A stretch of DNA of 27,979 bases, taken from contig JARBJD010000624.1 in assembly GCA_033064195.1 (NCBI GenBank), positions 1 through 27,979 on the forward strand, read 5' to 3'. Below are positions 1-9,306 of the stretch, in pieces. Source of the stretch: Blattamonas nauphoetae. Lineage: Eukaryota; Preaxostyla; Oxymonadida. Under the pieces are notes generated by a model that saw only the letters and a list, made by a program, of their open reading frames with translations, was not told the origin of the DNA and did no database searches. The position numbers were made by a program, and so were the translations under genes. The first letter of the stretch is position 1, and each line of letters starts with the position of its first letter.

Positions 1-863
1 TGAACCAGAATATGTAGATTCATACATTCCCCAACATCACTGATTATCGCGTTGATGACGTTTATTGCATGAGTGCTGGATACTAAATGAAAGAAATCGC
101 GAAAGAAAGTCTCAAGGAGATGTACACGAATCGTCCAGGAACAATTCCGGCAGAGAGAATCTCGTTCTATCCATTTCAGAAAACACCAACAGCGCAAGGA
201 ATTGATTGTACTCAACAAATGGTACTCACGAATGCAAAGGATCTTATGTTACTGTTTCGTCATTACGATAATGAAGTCACCTGCTTCAACAATCCAATGC
301 AGAAGGATCTTCGTGTGAATCTACTCAACAAGTACAATCCGGATAATCCGACTACCACTATTGGAGCTCGCTTCTATCAGTTCGCATTATCGACTCTCAA
401 TCTTGATTCGTACCTAGCTGTCCCTGATGATCTGGAGCGATCACTGACGGATTCTCTCGTTGAAGAGAAACTCACTGGTGACGGAACATATCCCAATGAA
501 ACAATGACAAGAGTTCGTCCAGTTCATGACAACACTGACTTCCTTCTGTGCTTTCCTACTCAGAGGAGTGGATGTCCAACAAACTGTAATGATTCCATCA
601 GTTCCAAAGGTCAGAATGTTCCAGTCACTTTGAGATCTCAACCGATCTATCAAGGTAATCTCGACACCTACTACAATGTGTACAATCCAAGTCAAAGTGG
701 TGGAGATATGACAACATTTACTCATCCTCCAGCACCGATTCTAGCAACAACTGCAACAACGTGGTGGGTCCTACGATTCAGCAATGACGTTCCTATTGTT
801 GAGTATTATCCAAATCACACACTGAAAGCATTACACAAAGATATAGGGATTCTCCCAAATTGA
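1..863 (+). pseudogene. Polinton major capsid-type protein, copy 1 (left end outside window)
   Basis: The open part from 87 encodes about 258 residues whose order of motifs follows the second half of the neighbouring capsid gene (904-2610). Both have an AERI-containing start, a CTVF or CFNNP block, a long polar middle, and a proline-rich PPAPILA or PPPPILA segment followed by an aromatic TWW or TYW strand and a basic tail. Similarity to the neighbour continues upstream of 87, so the gene begins left of the window. Such proteins form the double jelly-roll shell of Polinton-type virus-like particles; that role is inferred from the neighbour and the element type, not from a conserved catalytic motif. 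It is part of a Polinton/Maverick fossil and is not whole here. Two capsid paralogues in tandem suggest duplication and divergence. Confidence 0.55.
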
Positions 864-880
864 AAAGTCTTGCCAACGAA

Positions 881-903
881 TTGTATTTTTTATTTTTCTA
901 TAA
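881..903 (+). promoter_or_regulatory. T-rich upstream element of capsid gene
   Basis: A run TTTTTTATTTTTCTATAA sits directly against the ATG at 904. The small gene at 2651 has a near-identical block (TTTTATTTTTGTAGAAA). This looks like a short core promoter shared by the capsid-side genes. No experiment supports it; the evidence is recurrence and position only. Confidence 0.5.
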
Positions 904-2610
904 ATGAGAAGCATAAGAGCAAATCATTCCAAACCAACATCGACACTAATTGAGCAAATTGAAGTGCAATCATATCTGCCAAAACAATGGGATTCAGAAC
1001 CGCACAAGTTTTCAATTCAGGAAGTGCATCCAACGAATCCTCCTATGCCATGCAGAATAGGAGACGAGATTGAAGTTCCATTGTCGTATGACGGTCATGA
1101 TGTGACTGACTTTTCGAAGAGTCATTTGCGTATTGATCTCACAATTACTGTACCAGTGACTAAACCAAGCGATTCAACACCGACTGAGAGAGCTGGATTG
1201 TACGGAATGTTCTTCGGATTCAAATCATCATCAGATGCAATTCGAGACATGAGACTCGTTGATAGTCAAGGAAATATCATTGACAATACACTTCAGAATA
1301 ACCATGTTCACGAATCATTTCTGTATCACACATTCAAGTCACAAGAAGAGAAAAATAATATGAAGCATTGCTACAGTCTTTTTGAAAATGTTCAGAGAAT
1401 GGATCACAGTGTCTGTGGATTCTATTATGCTCCATTATATAAGAGATCTTCAGATTTACCAGATACAATCACAAGAACAATTCCACTGGTTATTCCGTTT
1501 GTGAATTTACTTCCACTGAGTACATTTGATCAGTATCCAAATTCAGTCTTTGGTAATCTACGTTTGAGATTTCATTTGACAACTGATTCACTCGTGTATT
1601 GTCCAATTCGACCATCAACTGTCATTCGAAAATCACTACAAGATACATCTGATGTTGCCCCTACATCGGCACAGAATGATGTAGGTCAATCTCGAATGCA
1701 ATGAATGCATGACGGAGAATTCAGCGTTTTAACTCAAGAATTTACCCAAATCGGAAATCCAGTTAACCAATACAATGCGTTTTCAAATCAATCAACAACC
1801 GGAGTTGTAGCAACTACTTCTTTCATTTCTTCCACTTCGACAGTTCTCAATTCAAGTGTGGATAAAGCTTCTTCAATCTGCTACGGATATGAAATGACAG
1901 AAGCAACAAAACAATCTCTGATAAACACATATTCAAAGACTTTGTATGTGCTCAAAGCTGAAAGAATTGACACACAATCATTCCAATCAAAAGCGAATGC
2001 CATGGGAGTGAGGTCAAACATCAGTATCAAACTCAACAATCTCATGAATCTAATGTGCTTATTCCCCGATAGACCAAATGAATGTACTGTCTTCAGAAAT
2101 CCTCACTACGTTGGTCAATTCGAAATGCTTGGTTCTAACTTTCCCAATTTCCCAATGTCAACCATCTCACCAGAGTTCTATCAAATGATGATGGTGAATG
2201 GTGATTTCATTGGATGTTCGGCAACACAAGAGTTTGAAAATTCCATCTGTGAATTTTGTACTATTAAATACATGTACCAAGAAGTTGATCGAGTAGGCTT
2301 GAGAAGAAGAGCAGCAACAGATGCAACTTCATTCACGTTTCTGGTTCCAACAGATCGAAGTGAAATCGCTGGTGGTGAAGAAGGTATTTCGACAGCAGAA
2401 TCAATCAACATTGTCTTCAGAGGAACCCCAATCAGTCAGGAATTTGATGCATATTGCTTATCAACTCCAGAAGGACCTCCTCCACCAATTCTAGCACTAC
2501 ATCAAGCTACATACTGGTTGTTCTGGATTGAAAATGGACAACCACGAGTGCGATATGTCATTGATCGTCGACTCCAAGAAGCGTATGAAGAAGTGAAGAG
2601 AGGTTATTGA
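904..2610 (+). pseudogene. Polinton major capsid protein (double jelly-roll type), copy 2
   Basis: About 1.7 kb of same-strand coding sequence, roughly 567 residues, the usual size of a Polinton double jelly-roll major capsid protein. The first half has features typical of the N-terminal barrel: a start rich in polar strands, then IGDEIEVPLSYDG and a long strand-rich region with no catalytic motif. The second half is clearly paralogous to the gene ending at 863 (AERI block, CTVFRNP, FLVPT, PPPPILA, YWLFW). The gene looks complete in length but is not whole, with about one break. It is preceded by the T-rich element at 881-903 and followed after about 40 bases by another T-rich element and the small gene at 2651. 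Assignment rests on length, paralogy and context; profile searches were not possible. Confidence 0.6.
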
Positions 2611-2621
2611 ATAGAACAAAT

Positions 2622-2650
2622 GTGATATTTTATTTTTGTAGAAAACCAAG
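2622..2650 (+). promoter_or_regulatory. T-rich upstream element of the 136-residue gene
   Basis: The block GATATTTTATTTTTGTAGAAA lies between the capsid gene and the ATG at 2651. It matches the element before the ATG at 904 and partly matches the ones before 17112, 20542 and 20975. Confidence 0.45.
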
Positions 2651-3061
2651 ATGGTCAAACGATACTTCGCAATTCAAAATCATCACACTGCTCAATTACC
2701 TCCTGATTTTACCAATTCGCGAAATCAAAAATATGTTCACTTCCTTGACTGCAAACTTATTCATGTGAAGGAAGAAATAAATGGTTCAGCAACCGTCATT
2801 TCAAAAGATATTCCTCAGCACATCACAATCCATGGTGATTGGATCCAGACAGATGCACACAATGATTCATATGTTGCTTTCTGCAACGAACAGATTGCGA
2901 AGCGAAAGAAGTGGGAATTAACTACTCGACAATCTATTGTGAAGATCTGGTTCAAAGACAGTTCTGGTGAGTCAATCGAGATGGAAACAACAGAGACAAT
3001 CAATGGAAAAATAACCAAAGAGTATTATGAATTTCTGGTTGATCTCATGTTGGAATACTAA
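2651..3061 (+). CDS. Small Polinton-associated protein of unknown function
   Basis: An open 136-residue frame with its own T-rich upstream element, placed right after the capsid gene and ending tail-to-tail with the fibre-like gene (the two stops overlap at about 3045-3061). The protein is soluble-looking, with no signal peptide or membrane segment. It alternates hydrophobic and polar residues in a way that suggests a beta-sandwich, and ends in an acidic, hydrophobic helix (EYYEFLVDLMLEY). I do not recognise it. Position beside the capsid gene makes a minor capsid or cement protein a reasonable guess, but nothing in the sequence proves it. A non-structural accessory role is equally possible. 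Confidence 0.5.
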   Translation: MVKRYFAIQNHHTAQLPPDFTNSRNQKYVHFLDCKLIHVKEEINGSATVISKDIPQHITIHGDWIQTDAHNDSYVAFCNEQIAKRKKWELTTRQSIVKIWFKDSSGESIEMETTETINGKITKEYYEFLVDLMLEY

Positions 3062-3965
3062 TCAGTGAATTATATTGTTGAATGAGTTCATTTATGACTG
3101 TCTGTTGTTGTCCGACGATAGAGGATAATTCCTGAATGGCTTTGATACAGAAGCAAGAGAGTGCTGCATAATCAACTTGAAGACAGTCTGGATTGGAATC
3201 ATTCACAACTTCAGGAAAGATCTCTTGAATCTGTTGAGCAATCACACCAATGTGTTTCTTCTCACTTTCCTTCTTCAAGCATTCACATTTCTCTATGCAA
3301 TTCTTCAAGTGTTCTTCATCTGTCTCATTCTCTATTTGCTTTGTGACTTTGCTGATCTTCGAGTCGAATGTGTTGAACTGATACTGCACAATTTCGACTT
3401 TATTCAGTTGCTCAAGAACATCGGGGTATGGTTCAATATTTCTTTTCACTCTTCTGTCAGACAATTGAGAGAAACTTCCTGTTGTGGATATTGAAAACAC
3501 TCCTGAACCCGTGTCCTCATCGTAGCAATAGATTGCTGGTCTGTTACATGGAGACCACATTACGATGCCATCACCATTGAACTGAATTCCTGAGGTTTCT
3601 GAAATTGATTGTGAAATGGAAAGACTAGAAAAGAATGTTGATGACGGATATGTTCCAGGATACTTCGGAAGAGATCCCTCTGATATATTCCACTTCGCTC
3701 CATTCACGTTGATCAATCCTCCAATTGTTGGTGTTGTAATACCAGCTGAACAACTTATAGATCCATTTGTGCTCACCACTTTTTGGATTGACGATATCGC
3801 GGTCTTGTGTGCTTCGGTTGTCTTCTTAAGTGTGTCAACCTCTTTCTGATTCGTTTCTACTTCTGTCTGTAGTGAGTCAATCACTGACGAATTCCCATTG
3901 GCTGTCGACAGTGTGTGATCAATCATTTTCTCAATCATTCGTGAATTGTATTTTTGTCGACTCAT
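3045..3965 (-). CDS. Fibre-like protein with C-terminal S74 intramolecular chaperone domain
   Basis: The start is taken at MSRQKY (3965) because a T-rich/AATTT upstream element lies just behind it; the frame is open further upstream. Parts in order: a short basic N-terminus, a coiled coil (about residues 25-70, with EVETNQKEVDTLKK), a glycine/serine-rich beta region typical of trimeric fibres, then a Peptidase_S74 domain starting near residue 195. That domain shows SDRRVKRNI, which holds the Ser and Lys expected at the self-cleavage site, followed by YQF, HIGVIAQQIQEIFPEVV and VDYAALSCFCIKAIQEL. The family folds trimeric phage tail spikes and some eukaryotic proteins, then cuts itself off. 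Next to capsid genes, a virion fibre or receptor-binding protein is the natural reading. The frame is open throughout. Confidence is high for the domain and moderate for the virion role. Confidence 0.8.
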   Translation of the reverse strand: MSRQKYNSRMIEKMIDHTLSTANGNSSVIDSLQTEVETNQKEVDTLKKTTEAHKTAISSIQKVVSTNGSISCSAGITTPTIGGLINVNGAKWNISEGSLPKYPGTYPSSTFFSSLSISQSISETSGIQFNGDGIVMWSPCNRPAIYCYDEDTGSGVFSISTTGSFSQLSDRRVKRNIEPYPDVLEQLNKVEIVQYQFNTFDSKISKVTKQIENETDEEHLKNCIEKCECLKKESEKKHIGVIAQQIQEIFPEVVNDSNPDCLQVDYAALSCFCIKAIQELSSIVGQQQTVINELIQQYNSLISIPT

Positions 3966-3998
3966 TTTTATTTGTTCTTTCATTGAAATTAAAAAATG
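3966..3998 (-). promoter_or_regulatory. Upstream element of fibre-like gene
   Basis: On the minus strand TTTTTTAATTTCAATG lies about 20 bases before the ATG at 3965. It resembles the TTTTTTAATTTGTA block of the repeat-protein and polymerase genes. It abuts the end of the truncated repeat-protein remnant. Confidence 0.4.
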
Positions 3999-3999
3999 A

Positions 4000-4130
4000 C
4001 ACGCCTTCGAAAACATAAATGACCGGTGTTGACCCGTGAATGTAATCAGAAACGAGCTCACAATTCTCCTTTTTCATCGACTCGATCAACGCTTGCTTTG
4101 CATTCGTTCGACGTCTTTGGTTATAGATTT
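4000..4130 (-). pseudogene. Remnant of the two-repeat protein gene
   Basis: On the minus strand this stretch encodes a segment (IYNQRRR ... KQALIESMKKENCELV ... YVFEG) that matches the N-terminal half of the 129-residue protein at 20542-20931. Only about one repeat unit is present; it stops where the fibre-gene upstream element begins. It belongs to the virus-like element and is treated as a fossil fragment. Its place directly downstream of the three-repeat gene (4299-4892, same strand) mirrors the gene order on the right (17112 then 20542). Confidence 0.65.
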
Positions 4131-4144
4131 CTCGACCCCTGTCG

Positions 4145-4209
4145 GGATCGAAGCCTTGCAAAGGCAAGACTCTCACCGAGGGTTCGAAGCCTTGGCAAGG
4201 TAAGACTGT
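4145..4209. repeat. Short direct repeat, two copies of about 28 bp
   Basis: Two adjacent copies of a unit close to TCGAAGCCTTGCAAAGGCAA and AAGACT follow each other, with a few differences. The core GCCTTGCAAAGGC is itself close to palindromic. The repeat lies between the two-repeat remnant and the three-repeat gene. I see no gene-like role for it. Confidence 0.6.
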
Positions 4210-4298
4210 TGCATTCATTTAGTACAAAATAAAAAAATGAAAAATATATTTTTCAACATTTTAATCTCTTGTAAAGAACTATTTTGATTTCGTCACTT

Positions 4299-4892
4299 TT
4301 ATGACCTCTCATGACGTTTACGTAAGTGAGGTCGATCTCCAAAATACAACCAATTGTCCAAGCGAACAAAATGAACAGTTCCTGTGTCTAAGCAACGATA
4401 TTTGAATGGTTCAAGAACTTTTGTGTATGGTCCAACGAGTTCACAGTTTTCCTTTCTCAATTCGTTTTCAACAAATGATTGAGTGTATCGATTTCGTTTA
4501 CAATCATGAGCTCGAAATCCTTTCATCCACTTTGCTGGCACAACTTTCCACTCAATTCCTTCATGTCGGTATGTGACTGGTGAACTAGAATATGTATATT
4601 CGGAGATGAGTTCACAATTCTCTCTTTGCATTGATTCAATTAACTTTTCTTTGGTGCATCCATTCGTTGCAGCAAGATATCTTTGACGATTCAAATGTGG
4701 TCTTGATCCTTTGACGAAACAATTTACGTACACTCGATAAATCTCATCTGGTTTATCTTCGTGAACATATTCGAAAGTGCTCGCCGTGAGATATGTGGTT
4801 CCAAGTCGATTCAGAGTTGGTGGTGATTTCAGAATCAAATGTTCGGGTTCTAACAGTTCCAGTAGTTGAGTTGGTGTCAATGCTCTACTCAT
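4299..4892 (-). CDS. Three-repeat ENCEL/RPH protein (Polinton-associated), left copy
   Basis: Start at MSRALTPTQLLELL (4892), chosen because the T-rich/AATTTTTTTAAT element lies just upstream and the right-hand paralogue starts at the same residue. The frame is open further up but that part is unlike the paralogue. The 197-residue protein has three tandem units of about 60 residues. The pattern is a short helix, ENCEL(I/V)xxY, P(V/F)xY, a G/T turn, W or V strands, then WxxGxRPH and a basic end. The layout resembles repeat proteins of large DNA viruses and phages whose units end in a CPxC zinc knuckle; here the cysteines are absent. I do not know the function. It is roughly three quarters identical by eye to 17112-17705, with mainly conservative changes, which suggests it was kept under selection. 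Confidence 0.7.
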   Translation of the reverse strand: MSRALTPTQLLELLEPEHLILKSPPTLNRLGTTYLTASTFEYVHEDKPDEIYRVYVNCFVKGSRPHLNRQRYLAATNGCTKEKLIESMQRENCELISEYTYSSSPVTYRHEGIEWKVVPAKWMKGFRAHDCKRNRYTQSFVENELRKENCELVGPYTKVLEPFKYRCLDTGTVHFVRLDNWLYFGDRPHLRKRHERS

Positions 4893-4930
4893 TTTATACT
4901 GATTAAAAAAATTAAATAAAAAAATAAAGT
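4893..4930 (-). promoter_or_regulatory. Upstream element of left three-repeat gene
   Basis: The minus strand reads a T-run, then AATTTTTTTAATCAGTATAA directly before ATG. It lines up base for base over most of its length with the element before 17112, and similarly with those before 20542 and 20975. Confidence 0.55.
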
Positions 4931-4989
4931 TGACAATTTCCTTCAGTAGTATCGTCGATGTCAATGTGGTTCCCAGTTCGCCTTCTATA

Positions 4990-6649
4990 CTACTCATGAT
5001 AAAGTCTGAAACAGCCAATATGTTCGATGAGCTGTGGAGAACCACGAGATTCATGGATTTGTCGATCGATATTTCTTTCCTCCTCCCTGTTGTCTAGATC
5101 TGTCAGTTCAGTTTCCTGCGTCAATGTCTGGGCACTTCTAGGTCGGAAGAAGGCAGTAATCAAACCATTATCAGTTGCAAGTCTGGGTTGATTGTGTGCT
5201 TTGTCACTTTTGGGGATGACAACTGTACGACTTTCGGTGAGGAGTCGACAGTGGGAGATCATCATTGTTGGCTTGCAGAATTCGACTAATTCCTGGTCGG
5301 AACAAGTTATTGACAACTGGAACTGCCTTTTCAGTTTGTTGGTAGGATTTTGTTGGGAAAGTGGATAGAATCCGCAGTTAGAGAATACTGGTGTGATACA
5401 TTTGATTCTGAACCCTTCTTGCAGGGCAATTTTCAGTCCTTCTGCGACAGCGACCCGAATTGCTGATCGAGTTGGTTCTGCTGGCTCAGTATATGAATCG
5501 TAAAAAGACTTCTTGAATGTCCTGAAGGGGATATCGTCTCATGGCTGCAGAAGATTTGTTGTGTTTAGCGGGAGAGTGAGGAAATGAATGTGATTTTGAA
5601 TGAGTAACTCGTGTAGATCGGACTGAAATCGACTAGAATGACTATCGACGACTAAAAGGATCCAACGATCAGTCATTTGGAGACGTGATCGTTTCTTGAC
5701 AATAAAAGGAAGGAAAACTGTTTCAATATACCTTTTAAACGTGAGCTTATCCATCCAGCCCGACGTGTTTGTGATCTGAATGAGGGTGTCTGGGTTGAAA
5801 TCCATAAATTCAACGGCATCTTTCTTTTTTGCCAGAATGATGGCATGTGGTAAACATGTGCCATCAGCACAGATACACGAACAAAGCGTTGTATTGGGAG
5901 TGCTTGATGGCTATTTGAGAGGTGGAGGAACAGTATGTTTTGAATGAAATTCCAGTTGTACTTTCTTCCCTGTCACTTTCAGGGAAGTTTCGTCGAAATT
6001 TAATTGGAGGCGATGGTCGATCGAATATGAAGTAACAATATTGCCGAGAATGTCGATCCACGCATTGATAGTCGACGGACTGCAGCATGTTTTTTTTTGG
6101 CTTCCATTACAGTAGGTGTGGAAACAACGAGATCTTTCACCGCGTCAGTGTTGTGGTAGATCCACGTTGGGCTCAAAGGTCTGCCGTCATACTCATTCCC
6201 CATTTCATCTTTCAGCATCGTTTCGGCCTTGAATGTAAAAATGAACTGAAAAAAGACGATACAGCTTGTTGAAGGACCGACAATTTGACGGTGCCACGAT
6301 CAGTTTTCTGTTTTTGGAATATAGACAGCAAATCTTCTCGCTGCTTCTTCCGAAGTCTGTTTGGACGACCTGGGACACCTACATCACGTCTACTTGCAAC
6401 CACCCGTCTTGCTCTCCAGAGAGAAGACCTCCCAGCTCCAACGACTCTGTTGACGATGCCCTTTTTGAGATGGAGTTTGTTTTCGATCCTTGTCACCTTT
6501 TCAGCCCTTGACAATCCGAAATATTCAGTCTTCCCGAGCTCTCGCTCGATAGCTCGTCGGTGTGGAGTTGTGATCTTTTTGATTCCTTTCAACAAAAAAG
6601 CACATTTCCAATGCAAAAAAGTCCAATCGAACACGTTAAATGGGCTCAA
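4990..6649 (-). pseudogene. pogo-like (DDE_1, Tc1/mariner superfamily) transposase, decayed
   Basis: On the minus strand several frames add up to a transposase. The N-terminal region, from about 6600, is basic and helix-turn-helix-like (LSRAEKVTRIENKLHLKKG, then GRPNRLRKKQREDL). The catalytic core shows NFDETSL (about 5987-6000), VVDSHSSRF (about 5640) and NTTNLLQP followed by D (about 5542), a DD35D spacing typical of pogo/Tigger/jerky transposases. A stop codon replaces the residue just before the third Asp, and at least two frameshifts separate the N-terminal part from the core, so it is dead. The C-terminal tail ends at 4990, close to the Polinton gene at 4892. I could not find convincing terminal inverted repeats; CAGTCAGTGCACAATGCGGG (minus strand, just inside a TA at about 6750) is only a candidate right end. 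Confidence 0.7.
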
Positions 6650-7610
6650 ATGACACGACTGAAATCAATGATTGAGGACGGAAACGCTTGTCATTTGATG
6701 AATCGAAATCGGAGAATCCCGCTTTTTTAAAGAATCCCGCATTGTGCACTGACTGTATGATATAATTGTAAAGGATGGAGGACTGATTCTCTTTGCTAAG
6801 AATTCGATCAAAGCGAGAAAGAGGGATGAAAAATGAGATGAATGAGGATGACATTTGATAGACTAAGGATTGAAGTTAGAAAAAAGAAATGCGAAAACTC
6901 AATGAGATACGAGCCAATGTGAAGAGGAGAGGGTAGAACAAGCCATATCTTGAAAGCGATGAACAAAAGTAAGAAAGATTAGAGAGTTGCGACGACACAC
7001 AAAAAGAAATCAACAAAGTGAAATTGGGAGAAGATACCTGAAATAGTGTGATGTGACTGTGCGAGCTTACCATCGCAACCACCCGTGTCCATCTTTGATG
7101 AGCGAGGAAGCTTGTCAGAAAATGAGGAGGTGTGAGTGATCTCTGCGTTGAGAAACTAAACAGATGAAACAGGAGACATATAGCATGAAATGATTGATGA
7201 ATCAAACAATGATGTAGAAGAGGAAAGAGAAACGAGAAACGACGATACACGTGAAGGTGAACGAATTGACAAGCAAAATGAGGTGAATACCCACATCATG
7301 TTGGGGATAAAGTGCTTAAATTTCTTCTGCATTCGTCAAGAGTTCATTTCTTGTGTCAAGACCCTTCATTTTTTGTTTTCGTTCGATCATCTCATCAATC
7401 CATCTTTTCCCACTCTTGTCATTCAAAATCGTTTGTCGAATTCAAAAGAGATGTGATGAAGTGATAAAGACAACATTTTGTTTGTTACGAAGCTCGGAAA
7501 ACAAAAATTATGCTATTCCAATGTTGTCTGTCACTGGGTACTCTTCTTCATCACCTAGTTTGTAGTTCACAGTCAACGACACGTTGTGGAAGTTTGGGCA
7601 AGAGGAAGGA
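6650..7610. other. Non-coding stretch, purine-rich on the plus strand
   Basis: No open frame here looks like a protein. From about 6840 to 7280 the plus strand is strongly purine-rich (GA-rich, few C), then it turns to mixed composition. The longer minus-strand frame at 6876-7250 is rich in Leu, Ser and Phe, as expected from the pyrimidine-rich complement, and is not taken as a gene. Confidence 0.5.
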
Positions 7611-7615
7611 GCTGT

Positions 7616-7966
7616 TCAGTGGAATCTGCAGTGTCGATATGTATCTTTGAGTGTGTTTGACAGAAGACCCTGTTTGATATGGATGAGTATGAGGAAGGAT
7701 GTGCTCAACGGGGAATCTGTTTCCATCATCACTCTTGGCAGGTGGGATGGGTCATGAGCAGCATGGATACCCGAAGTTGTCGCCAGGAGGGCACTTGTTG
7801 TTCCACTCGGCCGATCACTACAGATGCGAGCGACTTGTTTGATTCCAAATGTGGCAGGGCATTCAATATTTCGTTTTGTCGCTAATTCTTCAGCTTCCTC
7901 GAGTAATTCTCCATTCTCTGATGAAAACAATGTCCGAGTCTGAGAAATTCCAGAGAGAGACAACAA
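7616..7966 (-). pseudogene. Fragment resembling class II (cobalamin-type) ribonucleotide reductase
   Basis: The minus-strand frame contains LLEEAEELATKRNIECPA, then RICSDRPSGTTSALLATTSGIHAAHDP and LPRVMMETDSPL. This resembles the C-terminal part of adenosylcobalamin-dependent ribonucleotide reductases, where a KPxGTxS loop is followed by SGIHAxH and RRxR; the reaction would be reduction of ribonucleotides to deoxyribonucleotides. Only about 100 residues can be seen, there is no flanking domain, and the sequence after SPL no longer follows the family. It is probably a host gene fragment. A possible 3' splice-like TTTCTCAG lies just upstream on the minus strand. The match is from memory of motifs; another glycyl-loop enzyme is possible. 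Confidence 0.45.
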
Positions 7967-7989
7967 AAAAGAGGATCCTCACAACAGTT

Positions 7990-8375
7990 GGCTTTCAATT
8001 CAGGTTTCTCCTGAAGAAAGAGGCGAGAATCGGAAACTATCAGGATGAGACAAAGAGGAAAAACCAGACGAAAACAAACTGGTGATCGATAGTGTCGCGA
8101 TCTCGAGAGGATTCGTACATGTCAAAACTGACGTTGATCTGGATATCTTTCAACGAAAAAAGAGGAGATTTGGGCACAAAAGAGTGAAAACAAGAAGAAA
8201 GCAAACTTGTGATTCATGGAGTTGAAGTTGCGACTTAATTTCATCATGTCATGACATTGCTGGATCAAGTCGTCTAGAAACGTAAAACGAGGAGATTTGG
8301 GCTAAAGAGATCGTGAAAACAAGACTATATCAAACTGTCAATCCAAAGAGTTGAACTAAACACAGATTCGATGAT
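7990..8375 (+). repeat. Tandem repeat, about three diverged 127-bp units
   Basis: The block GAGGAGATTTGGGC occurs at 8162 and 8289, 127 bases apart. In both cases it is followed by similar text (GTGAAAACAAG ... CAAACTGT or CAAACTTGTG ... GAGTTGAA). A weaker preceding unit (GACGAAAACAAACTGGTGATCGAT) covers about 8030-8100. The repeat is non-coding and purine-rich on the plus strand. The string AGCAAACTTGT recurs as AGCAAACCTGT in late units of the 139-bp array near 20 kb. Confidence 0.5.
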
Positions 8376-8511
8376 CAGACCCAACAGTCACGGACAATAG
8401 TTTACGTCACCCACTCTCCTCGTTTCAATGAACATTGTGCAAAACGAAGTGTCAAATGAGTTTGTGGGATGATAAAAAGCAAAAAGAGGAAAAAGTTCCG
8501 AGTGAAGTACG

Positions 8512-9306
8512 TCAGTATATAGTCGCTCCTCGGCGGGCACGCTTCCCAGCCTGCATACGATCGGGCATTGATGCGAATAGTGCTTGGGGATACTCTCTGT
8601 CAATGCCCAACTACTCCTGTTGTGTGACTGCTTTCAGCTGTTCGATCGACTTTGGAGATCGATCCGCTACGTACCGCTTCAAAACTGCAAACATATTCTC
8701 AATCGGGGAGAAGTCTGGTGAGTTTGGTGGCCAGGACATCACGGTAATCCCGAGTCGTTCGAGGTAATCTTGGACTTTCCCGGTTTTATGAGCTGGATGG
8801 TTGTCCGGTTGATTCACAAAATCAGGTCCACACAGTGTAGAACCGTTCTGGACGAGATGTCGTTGGAGTATCGTAAGATAGTAATCCCCTGTCATCGATT
8901 CATCGATGATGTGAAACGATCCTGGACCAGCCGCCAACATACAACACCAAAATTTGATGATGGTCGGAAATTTAGAGGTTGTCTGAATGTTTGGTTCGTC
9001 CCACTCTCCATCCAACTCTCTCAAAACCCACTTTTGACCATGATTGCATCCACACTGAACAGAGGATTCGTCAGAGAAAAGAACGTTCTCCCTTTGAGCC
9101 GCTGTCCAATCGAGGTGTGCCTCCACAAATTCTAGACGTTGATGTTTTTGTAGAGTGGTGAGTACTGGTGTCTTCCTCATCACTCGATGGAAGAGCCCAC
9201 GATCTGCAGTTCGTCGTCGCACAGTACGCTTCGAATTGTTCTGACCAAAAGTGAAGTGACAAAAAAGGGACTGACAACTAACACGCCTTTATGCCTTGTC
9301 ACTCAT
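8512..9306 (-). pseudogene. Tc1-like transposase (DD34E), decayed
   Basis: On the minus strand the frame reads a helix-turn-helix end (SKRTVRRRTADRGLFHR), then the catalytic core. It has FSDESS at about 9062-9081, QPDNHPAHKT at about 8783-8810 and WPPNSPDFSPIENM at about 8688-8740. The second Asp and the Glu are 34 residues apart, the Tc1 signature. The long open part ends in a TAG at 8611; the same frame continues with IDREYPQALFASMPDRMQAG to a TGA at 8512, so one stop cuts off the C-terminus. The N-terminal part is short: the frame reaches MSDKA at 9306 but carries a TAA there, and the first helix-turn-helix is missing or frameshifted. No terminal repeats were found. It is a cut-and-paste element that is no longer active. 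Confidence 0.8.

Noticed and set aside
6876-7250. Membrane protein on the minus strand
   Set aside because: Leu/Ser/Phe richness follows from the purine-rich opposite strand; no start signal or family pattern.
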